A stretch of DNA of 64,000 nt from CAZFOB01 sp964520325 (GTDB lineage Bacteria; Actinomycetota; JAICYB01). The stretch spans positions 62,001-126,000 of the forward strand of contig CAZFOB010000002.1 of the NCBI GenBank assembly GCA_964520325.1, given 5' to 3'. Of this stretch, positions 40,473 through 49,074 are shown one piece after another; within the stretch, counting starts at the first letter, position 1, and each line of letters opens with the position of its first letter. The position numbers and the translations under genes are program-made. Below the pieces are notes generated by a model. That model was not told the origin of the DNA, ran no database searches, and was given only the letters and a program-made list of their open reading frames with translations.

Positions 40473-40913
40473 ATGAAGCTCGTACGCGTTCTGGTCGCAC
40501 TTGTACTTGCGCTTGCGTCGCCGCTCTACTTCGGCTCCCATGTTTCGGCCGCAACGTCGCTGAGCGCGACCTTGAGCGGCGACAACGAGGTCCCCGCGTC
40601 GTCGGGGGACTCGAACGGCACAGGAAGCGCGAACGTCACGCTGAAGACGAGGAAGAAGCAGGTCTGCTGGCTGATCACCCACGACAAGATCGACGCTCCG
40701 ACCGCCGGGCACATCCACCAGGGCGTGGCCGGAACGGAGGGATCGATCCTGGTTTCGCTCTTCAGCAGCACCGGCCTGGTCTCGGGAGCGAAGAGTTGCG
40801 TCCGCGCGCCGCGTCGTGTGATCCAGCAGATCGCGGCGAACCCGAGCGCCTTCTACGTCAACCTGCACAACGGCGCGTTCCCGGACGGCGCGATCAGAGG
40901 ACAGCTCGGCTGA
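40473..40913 (+). CDS. Secreted CHRD-domain protein
   Basis: The 146-residue protein has a signal peptide (residues 1-27). A single CHRD domain follows: SLSATLSGDNEVPASSGDSN, GTGSANVTLKTRKKQVCWLI, PTAGHIHQGVAGTEGSILVS and YVNLHNGAFPDGAIRGQLG. CHRD domains were named from chordin; in bacteria they are secreted with unknown binding partners. An AAGGAGG ribosome site sets the start. Confidence 0.93.
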   Translation: MKLVRVLVALVLALASPLYFGSHVSAATSLSATLSGDNEVPASSGDSNGTGSANVTLKTRKKQVCWLITHDKIDAPTAGHIHQGVAGTEGSILVSLFSSTGLVSGAKSCVRAPRRVIQQIAANPSAFYVNLHNGAFPDGAIRGQLG

Positions 40914-40958
40914 GCTATGCAGCGTTGGGCCAAACCTGAGGACGAAGGAGTGAACGCA

Positions 40959-41480
40959 TCAGGGAGTAGCTGCGACAACTGTTGTGCGAGATATCCAGTC
41001 GTAGAGTGTGCGGCCTCGACGCACAAAGAGCGACACCACGTAAACAGCGGGCAGAACATATGCGGCCGCCGTTGCCACCGATAGCCACCCAGGAATGTAG
41101 CCAGCCTCGCTTGACCGGAATATCCCGAACGCGACCACGTGCCCGAGTGTCCACGGAACGGCAATCTTGACCGCGTTGCGGAGCAGCGCGCGTCGGAACG
41201 GCACCCGCGAGCCGGTGTCCGCGTCAACGACATGAAGGCGAAGTGCGCGCTTTCCGATGGTGGCTTCTCGGGCACCCGATTCGAGCCAGGCTAAAGCGCC
41301 CGTCAGCGGTACGACGATGATGGTGGCCGCAATGATGTTGAGGGCGCCTGCGCTCAAACCATCAGTGATTCCAGCTAAGAACAACGGCACGCCCACGGCT
41401 GCGGTGACTGCCACCCATGCCAAGGCACACAGCCAGTCGATGAGCCAAGCGACCAGACGATTCCACGGGTGCCGATTCAT
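40959..41480 (-). CDS. RDD-family membrane protein
   Basis: The 173-residue protein has about four transmembrane helices. PWNRLVAWLIDWLCALAWVA is the RDD-like first helix with Arg and Asp, and GKRALRLHVVDADTGSRVPF the typical loop before helix 3. The family has unknown or transport-related roles. Confidence 0.85.
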   Translation of the reverse strand: MNRHPWNRLVAWLIDWLCALAWVAVTAAVGVPLFLAGITDGLSAGALNIIAATIIVVPLTGALAWLESGAREATIGKRALRLHVVDADTGSRVPFRRALLRNAVKIAVPWTLGHVVAFGIFRSSEAGYIPGWLSVATAAAYVLPAVYVVSLFVRRGRTLYDWISRTTVVAATP

Positions 41481-41501
41481 GGATCCCGTCGCTCAGCGCT
41501 T

Positions 41502-41990
41502 TCAGGCATCTGGCATCGGTACCGACTGACGGCGATCGATGGCGGGATGTGTGGCACCGAAGGTATCGCGGGCAGCCGGATCGTCGAACCACACCAGCGC
41601 CCACGCCTCGCGCTCTCCCGCCCGGACCAAAGCCTCGTACCGGTGGTTGCCGTCTTGGAGCAGAAGCTCGCCGTCGCGATCCTCGACGAGTACGGGCGGC
41701 GGTTCCCAGCCCTGCTCGAGACTCTCCTCCATCGCGTCGACGTCCTGCTCCCACTCCTCTGGTTCGATCGGGCAGGTGGCGTCATCCTCCGGTCCGGCAA
41801 GGCGGATGAGATCATCGACCGGCAGCCGCACCGGACCGAGCCACCAGTGCCGACGGGTGGCGAGCCCGGCCGCGAGCGTCGCATTGTCGCTTCCTCGGCT
41901 GGCGAGGAACTCCCCGACCCAGAGCGCAAGCCGATCCTGCTCGGCAGCTTCGAACGCAGACGCGAGGCTGAAGCGGCGATCTCGACCCAT
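41502..41990 (-). CDS. ParB-like nuclease-fold protein
   Basis: The 162-residue protein has a ParB/Srx-like core. EPPPVLVEDRDGELLLQDGN, HRYEALVRAGEREAWALVWF contains the DGNHRYEA motif that binds nucleotide or DNA in the family. No HTH follows, so it is not a partition protein. Confidence 0.78.
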   Translation of the reverse strand: MGRDRRFSLASAFEAAEQDRLALWVGEFLASRGSDNATLAAGLATRRHWWLGPVRLPVDDLIRLAGPEDDATCPIEPEEWEQDVDAMEESLEQGWEPPPVLVEDRDGELLLQDGNHRYEALVRAGEREAWALVWFDDPAARDTFGATHPAIDRRQSVPMPDA

Positions 41991-42028
41991 GGGTTGGTGG
42001 GTACCCGACGGCGCGTCACCGAACCCAC

Positions 42029-42748
42029 CTACTCGCTGTCGGACTCCCGGATGCGCGCCGCGAGGTCGGCGAGGGAAGCGACACCTTCGTAATCGGCCCC
42101 TTCATGCAACCCGAGCGGATCCATGATGAACGGCCGCAGACCGGCACGTCGCGCGCCGACGACATCGATGGCCGGCATGTCACCGATGTACCACGCGTCG
42201 TCTGCCACGACCGCCATCGCTTCGAGCGCGAGACGGAAGATACGGACATCAGGCTTCATCACCCCGACGGCGCCCGAATCGATGACGCAGTCGACCGGGA
42301 CACCCATGCCGGGTCCGACCTGCAGGATCTCGAGTTCGGCCAAGCGGGCCGCCATCACACCGTCGGCGTTCGACACGATCCCAAGGCGCACCCCGGCATT
42401 CGCGATGGCCCGCAGACCGTCACGGCTGCCCGGGATAACGTGCATCCACAGAGCGGCATCAGCGAACTCGCTGTCGAGGTGACGGTGGACCTCCTCGCGG
42501 TCCTCGAGCGGGACGCCGCACGCCTCGATGTAACGATCGAGATAGCCGCGCCAGCACCCAGACCAATCCGCTTCGACGTCGAGGTCCGTGGTGAACCGCG
42601 ATGCAGCCACGTAGTGAACGGAGTCGAGCAGGTCGGCGGCCGGCGAGCACGGGCACTCGGCGCGTGAGAACGCGCCAAGGATGCGGTCGTGATCCGGCAG
42701 GAGGAATATCCCTCCGACGTCGAGCAGCACTGCCTTCGGACGCGGCAT
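42029..42748 (-). CDS. HAD-superfamily hydrolase
   Basis: This is a phosphatase-like HAD protein of 239 residues. Motif I is LLDVGGIFLLPD (the second Asp of DxD is replaced by Gly), motif II GIVSNADG, motif III KPDVRIFRLALEAM and motif IV YIGDMPAIDVVGARRAGL. Loss of the second Asp can weaken phosphatase activity. ATG 42748 is preferred to the GTG at 42757. It is divergent from the SDR gene with only 24 bp between. Confidence 0.85.
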   Translation of the reverse strand: MPRPKAVLLDVGGIFLLPDHDRILGAFSRAECPCSPAADLLDSVHYVAASRFTTDLDVEADWSGCWRGYLDRYIEACGVPLEDREEVHRHLDSEFADAALWMHVIPGSRDGLRAIANAGVRLGIVSNADGVMAARLAELEILQVGPGMGVPVDCVIDSGAVGVMKPDVRIFRLALEAMAVVADDAWYIGDMPAIDVVGARRAGLRPFIMDPLGLHEGADYEGVASLADLAARIRESDSE

Positions 42749-42772
42749 CCCCCGCACGCTACTGTTTTCGTT

Positions 42773-43531
42773 GTGAGGCTCGAGGGCAAGAACGTCATCA
42801 TCACGGGCGCCGGATCAGGGATCGGTCGGGCTGCGTGCGAGCGGTTCGCTGCGGAAGGCGCCTACATCGTTGCCGTCGACCTCGATGCGGGGGCGGTGTC
42901 CTCGGTGGCGACGTTGGTCGGCGGTCACGCAGTGGCGGGAAGTGTTGCCGATCCCGTCCCGTGGGACGAGGCCGTTGCCGCCGTGGCGGCCCGTCCAGGC
43001 GGGCTTGATGTGGTCTTCCTCAACGCCGGCGTCTACGGCTTCCACGGGCCGATCGAAGAGCTGCCCCTCGACGTCTTCCAGCGCACGATCAACGCCAACA
43101 TCGGCGGTGTCGTGCTCGGCACTCGCGCAACCGTGCCCGCGCTGCGTGCCAACGGCGGCGGGGCCATCGTCGTGACCGCGTCCGTGGCCGGCGTGGTCGC
43201 GTTTCCGGGGAACCCGATCTACACGCTGACGAAACAGGCGGTCACCGGTTTCGTCCGAGCCGTCGCTCCAACGCTCACGGCCGACGGCATCAGCATCGAT
43301 GCGGTGTGTCCCGGGGTGGTCGACACTCCGATGACGGTCGAGGCGCTCGGCGGTGCCAGCGCATCTGAGCTGGGCATCAGGCTGATCGATCCGGTGGCTA
43401 TCGCCGACGTCGCTCTGCTCTTGGCGACCACGGAAGGGACCGGTCGGTGTCGAGTTGTACGCGAGCACGCCGACACGATCGACTGGGCGTTCCCAACGTG
43501 GGAGGACCTCGGTCGGGCATCGAGCGGCTGA
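42773..43531 (+). CDS. Short-chain dehydrogenase/reductase
   Basis: The 252-residue protein has GAGSGIGRAACERFAAEGAY with VAVDLDAG (NAD preference), LNAGVYGFHGPIEEL, VVTASVAGVVAFPGNP (Ser) and YTLTKQAVTGFVRAVAPTL (Tyr, Lys). The substrate is unknown. The GTG at 42773 lies 7 nt after a TACTGT -10-like box (42760-42765), so the transcript may be leaderless. Confidence 0.92.
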   Translation: MRLEGKNVIITGAGSGIGRAACERFAAEGAYIVAVDLDAGAVSSVATLVGGHAVAGSVADPVPWDEAVAAVAARPGGLDVVFLNAGVYGFHGPIEELPLDVFQRTINANIGGVVLGTRATVPALRANGGGAIVVTASVAGVVAFPGNPIYTLTKQAVTGFVRAVAPTLTADGISIDAVCPGVVDTPMTVEALGGASASELGIRLIDPVAIADVALLLATTEGTGRCRVVREHADTIDWAFPTWEDLGRASSG

Positions 43532-43559
43532 GCTGAACGCGCCGCTCCCCGAGCGCTGG

Positions 43560-43576
43560 CGCTCCCATCAGGAGCG
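43560..43576 (+). terminator. Short hairpin after the SDR gene
   Basis: CGCTCC-CATCA-GGAGCG, a 6-bp stem 28 nt past the SDR stop codon. Confidence 0.5.
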
Positions 43577-43597
43577 GCGTACGATTGACGGGTACGG

Positions 43598-43626
43598 GAA
43601 CCAAAGCGAGAGGCGCGCTTTGGTTC
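43598..43626. promoter_or_regulatory. Perfect 11-bp inverted repeat before the response regulator gene
   Basis: GAACCAAAGCG (43598-43608) and CGCTTTGGTTC (43616-43626) with a 7-nt spacer, 34 bp before the ATG of the regulator. It may be an operator for the regulator or a leader hairpin. Confidence 0.6.
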
Positions 43627-43660
43627 AACTGAAGACTCAACATGGGTTCCGGGAGACGGG

Positions 43661-44377
43661 ATGGCAGTGAGGGCGCCCAATAAGTCGACTCGAAAGAAGG
43701 TTCTGACCCGCGTCGTTCTCGTGGACGAGGTGCCCATCTTCTCGGAGGCGCTCGGTGTGGTCATCTCGTTGGAGGACGACCTCGAGTACATCGGGTCCGC
43801 AACGACGGCAGAAGATGCAGTGGAGCTCGTCCTGCGACATTCGCCGGATGTTGCGGTGGTCGACGTGGACCTGCCCACTCCGGGCAACGGAGACTTCGAC
43901 GGGATCGGCGTCACGATGCAGATCAAGGCGGCTCGGCCCGAGACGCGCGTGCTCATCTTGACCTCGCAGATGGAACTGAACACGATGGCAAGAGCGGCGT
44001 CGGAAGGCGCATGCGGATTCCTGTCGAAAGCAAGCAACCTGCAGGACATCTGCCGGGCGATCAGAACGGCCAAGGATGGCGGGATGTTCGTTGAGCGAGA
44101 GCTCGTGGCTCCCCTCGTTGAGCGCGTGCGTGGCTCGGTGCGAAAGCCGATCAGGGGAGGGTCGGCGCGTGCAGCCCTCACCCCCCGCGAGCAGGAAGTG
44201 CTGACGCTGCTCGGAGAGGGGCTTGACGTCGCAGTGATCAGCCGACGACTAGGGATCAGCCTGAGCACATCTCGCGGACACGTGAAGAGCCTCCTTGTCA
44301 AGCTCGGCAGCCACAGCCAGCTCGAGGCCGTCGTCGAGGCCGTCCATCAGGGACTGCTTCCTCACCTCACGCACTGA
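43661..44377 (+). CDS. NarL/LuxR-family response regulator
   Basis: The 238-residue protein has a receiver domain (residues 15-135): RVVLVDEVPIFSEALG, phospho-acceptor Asp in VAVVDVDLPTPG, T in LILTSQ and K in FLSKAS. The C-terminal HTH reads LTPREQEVLTLLGEGLDVAV, ISRRLGISLSTSRGHVKSLL. The acidic pocket is reduced to one Asp-Glu pair. No sensor kinase is near. Strong inverted repeats lie upstream. Confidence 0.93.
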   Translation: MAVRAPNKSTRKKVLTRVVLVDEVPIFSEALGVVISLEDDLEYIGSATTAEDAVELVLRHSPDVAVVDVDLPTPGNGDFDGIGVTMQIKAARPETRVLILTSQMELNTMARAASEGACGFLSKASNLQDICRAIRTAKDGGMFVERELVAPLVERVRGSVRKPIRGGSARAALTPREQEVLTLLGEGLDVAVISRRLGISLSTSRGHVKSLLVKLGSHSQLEAVVEAVHQGLLPHLTH

Positions 44378-44516
44378 GCATCCAAGCTCGAACGCCCTCC
44401 CAACACCCTCAATTCTGGGGGTACGGTCGCACCGCGCCGAGGTCTGTGCGCGCCGTTCGTGTGCATGTAATCTGCGGATAAGCGAGGTTCCACAGGTAGG
44501 AGTCAAGGGGTCAGGT

Positions 44517-44846
44517 ATGAGCGCGAACACCGATCTTCCCGTGCTCTTTGCCGTCGAGACCAGCTGCTCTCATGATGAGGCCGTGCTCATCTTGCACGGT
44601 GAGCTCGATCTCTCGACGCAGCCGGAGCTCGTGTCGGCGCTCGCCGATATCGAAGGCAAGTTCGCGTGTGTCGTTCTCGATCTCGCCGATCTGACCTTCA
44701 TCGACGCCGGCAATATCGGCGTGATCCACCGGGCTTGTCGTGTCGCGAGGATGCGGGGATCGGAGGTCGTCTTGCGTTCGCCGAATCTCCATCTGCTCCG
44801 GATCCTGGAACTAACGGGCCTCGGTCCGGCCGTTTCAACGGTGTAG
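44517..44846 (+). CDS. STAS-domain anti-anti-sigma-like protein without the phospho-serine
   Basis: The 109-residue protein has the STAS fold: AVLILHGELDLSTQPELVSA, CVVLDLADLTFIDAGNIGVI, HRACRVARMRGSEVVLRSPN. In anti-anti-sigma factors the segment after the conserved Asp reads DS(S/T)G, with a Ser that is phosphorylated. Here it is D63-A64-G65, so the switch residue is missing. It may be a constitutively active antagonist or a scaffold. Confidence 0.85.
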   Translation: MSANTDLPVLFAVETSCSHDEAVLILHGELDLSTQPELVSALADIEGKFACVVLDLADLTFIDAGNIGVIHRACRVARMRGSEVVLRSPNLHLLRILELTGLGPAVSTV

Positions 44847-44859
44847 GACCGGAACCTCT

Positions 44860-46143
44860 TTAGCGGAGCTCGCGCACGGCGGGCTGCGTCGCGAGCGCGA
44901 CCACACCGGTCGCCGCGATGAACGCTCCGCAGGCGGCGATCCACGTCGCAGCACTGAAGGCTTCGGCTCCCGCCCCGGCGATCAACGCTCCGATCGGGCC
45001 GATGCCGGCGAAAGCGATCGTCGAGACGCTCATCACGCGCCCCATCAGCTCGTGCGGTGTGCGCGTCTGGATCAACGTCTGGTTGAGATTGATGAACAGC
45101 CCACCGCCCATCCCCCAGAAGAACAAGACCACGATCGTGAGCGCGTACGACCTCGACAGACCGATCGCCGCGAACCCGACGCCACCAACGATGTAGTTGA
45201 TCGTGAAGATCAGCCCCTTGCGACGCAGGTCTGTCGTCGACGCGAGGATGAGCGACGTCACGAGCATGCCCGTGCCGAGCGCGGCGAATAGGACTCCCGT
45301 GCCGAGCGCTCCGCGTCCAAGGGTGTCACGCGCGATGATCGGGAGCAGAGCTTGGAACGGGCCGATCATCAGTAACCCGAACACCATCAGTAACAAGACC
45401 AGCACTCTGATCCCGCGATCGTGGACGACGAAAGCGATCCCCTCACCGATCTCACGCCTCATGTGGCGCTCCGCTCGTTTGACGACGGCCGGCAGTCGAA
45501 GGCCGGCCAGCGGAACCAGGGCGATCGCGTAGATCGCGGTTTGCACCGCGTACGAGGTACCGATCCCCCACCAGGCGATCATCGCCCCGCCCAGGGCCGG
45601 ACCGATCATGAATGAGGTGTTCATCGCGAGTGTCGTGAGTGCGATCGCGTTCTGCAGCCGGTGGATGGGGACGATGGAGGGGACGATCGCCTGTCGCACC
45701 GGTTGGCCGTAAGCCGTCGTAGCACCCATCGCCGCTGCAAGAACGTACGTGCTGCCGATCGTGATCCGCTCCGTCAGGATGAGGACTGCCGTTGCGGCGC
45801 TGATCGTAAGAGCGCCGAACTGGCTCCAGGCGAGAAGCTTCCGTCTGTCCATGCGGTCGGACAGCACTCCGGCGGGAAGCGAGAGGAACAGGATCGGGAT
45901 ACCCATGGCAAACGCGACGATGCCGGCTTCGCGCACTTGACCCCCGAGCTCGAGGACCAGCCACACGTAGGCGAAACGTTGCGTCGACTGGATGAGCATG
46001 AACGCAACGGTGTTCAGCCAGAGCGCGCGGAACGAGTGCTCCGAGAGGATCGAGAACGGGTGGCGCGGGCGAACCAGCTCTGCGGGGCCGACTCGAGAAC
46101 CCTCCCCGTCGCGCTCATCGTCGACACCTACGAGATCCGCCAT
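44860..46143 (-). CDS. MFS exporter (EntS/MFS_3 type)
   Basis: The 427-residue protein has about 12 transmembrane helices. SLPAGVLSDRMDRRKLLAWS is the conserved loop 2-3 motif, and GQPVRQAIVPSIVPIHRLQN is typical of the EntS-like group. HELMGRVMSVSTIAFAGIGP lies near helix 10. The group exports siderophores or drugs; the substrate is unknown. ATG 46143 is preferred to the start at 46158. Confidence 0.9.
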   Translation of the reverse strand: MADLVGVDDERDGEGSRVGPAELVRPRHPFSILSEHSFRALWLNTVAFMLIQSTQRFAYVWLVLELGGQVREAGIVAFAMGIPILFLSLPAGVLSDRMDRRKLLAWSQFGALTISAATAVLILTERITIGSTYVLAAAMGATTAYGQPVRQAIVPSIVPIHRLQNAIALTTLAMNTSFMIGPALGGAMIAWWGIGTSYAVQTAIYAIALVPLAGLRLPAVVKRAERHMRREIGEGIAFVVHDRGIRVLVLLLMVFGLLMIGPFQALLPIIARDTLGRGALGTGVLFAALGTGMLVTSLILASTTDLRRKGLIFTINYIVGGVGFAAIGLSRSYALTIVVLFFWGMGGGLFINLNQTLIQTRTPHELMGRVMSVSTIAFAGIGPIGALIAGAGAEAFSAATWIAACGAFIAATGVVALATQPAVRELR

Positions 46144-46171
46144 CCTCCGACCGTACACCGACGAGAGGTTG

Positions 46172-47587
46172 TCAGGTCGCGCGACGGAGAACAGTAGAAA
46201 CGCGGAGGAGCAGCGTGACGCCCGATACCGCCGTCAGGGCCATGAGTGCCACAAGTGGGTAGCCCCACGCTGACAGCGCTGCGACGATCAGCAGCCGGCC
46301 GTCGCGGCCCCCGAGCAGCCAACCAAGCGCTCGCTCAGGCGCCGGGAACAGTCCCAAAGCCGTGATGCGATCCTTGGACGCCATCGAAAGGATCGCCGTG
46401 GCCGTCGCGGCGCCGACGAGCAGGACGGCAGTCGTCGGAACGACGCCGTCCCGCAACGCCCAGATCCCGAGCGCCGCGATCACCGCCGCGTCAACGACTC
46501 GATCAAGGACACCGTCGAGCAGAGCGCCGCGAGCACTCGCCCTCAGCCGCAGGCGTGCCACCTCGCCGTCAACGCCGTCGAGCACGGAGGACCCGTGCAC
46601 GGCCAGTGCTCCGGCAACGCCGGAGCCGCGCGCGAGCAACCATGCACCGATCGATCCGAGCGCAGCACTGAACAGAGACAGGACGTCCGCGGAGATTCCG
46701 AGGGAGGCGGCCAGCATCGACAGCCGCGTTGAGAGCGGCCGATTCAGGTATCGAGAGACCGGACCGTCGCCGGCTTTGACGAGCGAGCGACGCAGCCGAC
46801 GTTTGGCCACCCGCATATCGTCCGGCGTGTCGATGTCCTGCCACCACCCCTTGCGCGGCAGCGGAACAGCACGCAGGGGACGCTTGCGCGCGAGACGCGT
46901 GATCGCGGAGGCCAGCAAGTGCTCGCCTTCAAGCGCCGCTTCGCGTTGAGCTGCGAACACGTCCCGAGGGAGGAGGAACGCGCCGCAATCCACGGGCGGC
47001 TCCTCGATCTCCTTGCTGAACGCATACGCGGCCCCTCTCCGGATTCGCACGCGCGTGCCCTCGGCCCACACCGCGTCTTTCGGTGAGCCGTCGACGAGAA
47101 CCGCGGGCGCGCCCGTACGGACGAGCTGCTCGATAGTCCCATCCCCGAAGAGATGATCCATCGTGACCAGTACGAAGAGATCGTCGTCTACGTCGAGGAG
47201 TCGTTCGGCTGCTGCAAGCGACGAGCCATTTCCTTGCGCCCAGTCGCGCGCGTACACGGCCCGGACGCGGCCGGGCGCCAGTCGCTTCACGACTGCGGCG
47301 ACCGGGCCGGCCTGGTATCCGACAACGACGACAACTTTCTCGATGCCGGCCCGCAACAGCCCGCGAACAGCGCGCTCAACGAGAGGGACGCCGCCAACGC
47401 GAAGGAGCGCCTTCGACCCGCCACCGGTGAGTTTGCCCAAACGCTGGGAGCTTCCGGCGGCCAGCACGATCCCGAGCCGCGGTAACGGAGTGATCGGGGT
47501 GGCGGACCGGGGCGTGCGCTGAGAGGACGATCGACCGCGAATAGGCTCTTGCATCACGACATGACTATCAGACTCCGAACCGATCAC
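46172..47587 (-). CDS. Bifunctional sugar/inositol-phosphate nucleotidyltransferase and CDP-alcohol phosphotransferase (IPCT-DIPPS-like)
   Basis: The 471-residue protein joins two enzymes. Residues about 37-270 are a nucleotidyltransferase (GIVLAAGSSQRLGKL, GSKALLRVGGVPLVERAVRG, LVTMDHLFGDGTIEQL). Residues about 280-471 are a membrane CDP-alcohol phosphotransferase with DGVDGEVARLRLRASARGAL and LDGVLDRVVDA, the DG-AR-G-D-D motif. This order is that of the enzyme that makes CDP-inositol and di-myo-inositol phosphate phosphate, an osmolyte. The start (GTG 47587) overlaps the GDH stop; ATG 47554 is an alternative. Confidence 0.85.
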   Translation of the reverse strand: MIGSESDSHVVMQEPIRGRSSSQRTPRSATPITPLPRLGIVLAAGSSQRLGKLTGGGSKALLRVGGVPLVERAVRGLLRAGIEKVVVVVGYQAGPVAAVVKRLAPGRVRAVYARDWAQGNGSSLAAAERLLDVDDDLFVLVTMDHLFGDGTIEQLVRTGAPAVLVDGSPKDAVWAEGTRVRIRRGAAYAFSKEIEEPPVDCGAFLLPRDVFAAQREAALEGEHLLASAITRLARKRPLRAVPLPRKGWWQDIDTPDDMRVAKRRLRRSLVKAGDGPVSRYLNRPLSTRLSMLAASLGISADVLSLFSAALGSIGAWLLARGSGVAGALAVHGSSVLDGVDGEVARLRLRASARGALLDGVLDRVVDAAVIAALGIWALRDGVVPTTAVLLVGAATATAILSMASKDRITALGLFPAPERALGWLLGGRDGRLLIVAALSAWGYPLVALMALTAVSGVTLLLRVSTVLRRAT

Positions 47588-48873
47588 GGATAGCGGCCGC
47601 GCGCCCTCAGCGCTTTCGCGACACGCTCGATCGCCAGAGAGAGCGCTTCGAGCCGCAGGTGCCAGCCGTCGGATGCGGCCCAGACCTCCTCGACGGCTCG
47701 CATCATCGTGCGTTCCAGCCGGTCATTCACCTCGGCCTCCGTCCAGGCGTAACCCTCGCGATGCTGTACCCACTCGAGGTGAGAGACGACGACTCCGCCG
47801 GCGTTGGCGAGGACGTCGGGCACCACGCGGATGCCGCGGTCGGCAAGGACCTCATCGGCCTTTGGAGTGATCGGCCCGTTCGCCGCTTCGACGATGAGCC
47901 ACGGGCTCACGCGCTCCGCATTGCGGACGTCGATGACGCGCTCGACGGATGCTGGGATCAATACGTCGCACGGCGCTTCGAGAACTTCGGCTGCGGTGAC
48001 CGATTCGGTCCCCGGACATCCCGCCACAGTGCCTTGCTTCGATGCATGGGGAACGAGGACCTCAGGATCGACGCCGCTCTCGCAGTACGCGCCGCCATTC
48101 GCATCGCCGACCGCGATCACGCGCATGCCCAGCGCGATCAGCATCGGGACGAGGTTGCTCCCGACGTTGCCGTAGCCGTGCACCGCCACGGTCAGCCCCA
48201 ACGGGTCTCGGCCGAGGCGTCGCAGCACGTCGCGCAACACCATCGTCACACCGGCGGCGGTGGCCGAGGCTCGTCCAAGCGACCCGCCGAGCGCAGTCGG
48301 TTTTCCCGTCACTGCCCCGAGCGCGGCGTGACCGGCGCGCACGGAGTAGGCGTCGGCGAACCATCCCATGACGCGATCGTCGGTACCGACATCGGGTGCC
48401 GGTATGTCGATGTCGGGACCGATCACGTCCGCGATCGCGAAGGCGAACTCTCGGGTGACGCGTTCAAGCTCTCGGATGGACAGCTCCTCGGGGTCGCACA
48501 CCACACCGCCCTTCGCACCACCGAACGGCAGATCCACCACTGCGCACTTCCACGTCATCTCCATCGCCAGCGCGCGCAGATCGTCGACGGTCATCCGCGG
48601 GTGGTAGCGCAGCCCCCCCTTGCCCGGCCCGCGAGCAACGCTGTGCTGAACGCGGAAGCCGTTGAAGACGCCGATCGATCCGGAGTCCATCCGAACGGGG
48701 AACGAGACCTCCACCACCCTGTGCGGGCGCGCAACGATCTGGTAGAGGGCCGGATCCATCTGCGTGGCTTCCGCTACAGCGTCGAGCTGCGCGAGTGATT
48801 GCTGCCACAGGGTCGTCTCCGAAACAGCGTCCGGCTCGGTGATCCTCTGGATCGGCTTCTTCCCTGCGGTCAT
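47584..48873 (-). CDS. gdhA: Glutamate dehydrogenase (Glu/Leu/Phe/Val family)
   Basis: The 429-residue enzyme interconverts glutamate and 2-oxoglutarate plus ammonia. SVARGPGKGGLRYHP binds substrate, and MTWKCAVVDLPFGGAKGGVV holds the catalytic Lys. PAPDVGTDDRVMGWFADAYS follows, and TVAVHGYGNVGSNLVPMLIA is the NAD(P) loop. The length and GKPTALGGSLGRASATAAGV fit the short hexameric group. ATG 48873 is chosen because the long upstream extension is unlike the family. It is translationally coupled to the osmolyte-type enzyme. Confidence 0.95.
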   Translation of the reverse strand: MTAGKKPIQRITEPDAVSETTLWQQSLAQLDAVAEATQMDPALYQIVARPHRVVEVSFPVRMDSGSIGVFNGFRVQHSVARGPGKGGLRYHPRMTVDDLRALAMEMTWKCAVVDLPFGGAKGGVVCDPEELSIRELERVTREFAFAIADVIGPDIDIPAPDVGTDDRVMGWFADAYSVRAGHAALGAVTGKPTALGGSLGRASATAAGVTMVLRDVLRRLGRDPLGLTVAVHGYGNVGSNLVPMLIALGMRVIAVGDANGGAYCESGVDPEVLVPHASKQGTVAGCPGTESVTAAEVLEAPCDVLIPASVERVIDVRNAERVSPWLIVEAANGPITPKADEVLADRGIRVVPDVLANAGGVVVSHLEWVQHREGYAWTEAEVNDRLERTMMRAVEEVWAASDGWHLRLEALSLAIERVAKALRARGRYP

Positions 48874-49074
48874 GGGTCGGCTCAACCATAGATGGGAGAC
48901 CGTTCGCGGCGGGGACAGCCGGAGGCAGGTCATATCGAACCTCCCGCAGGCCCAGCTACCTTCTGCGCACAGACGTCGAGGGTTCAACGCAGCTTTGAGA
49001 GCGGGATCGCGACGGCTTTGACTGGGTCAAGACCCCCTGTTAGCGTCGGTCTTGAGCGCATCCCGCGCATCCCT

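Noticed and set aside
42711..42718. CCTCCGAC, resembling the att core
   Set aside because: It lies inside the HAD gene and encodes part of its motif I; no flanking tRNA-like bases. Similar chance octamers occur at 46144 and 28652.
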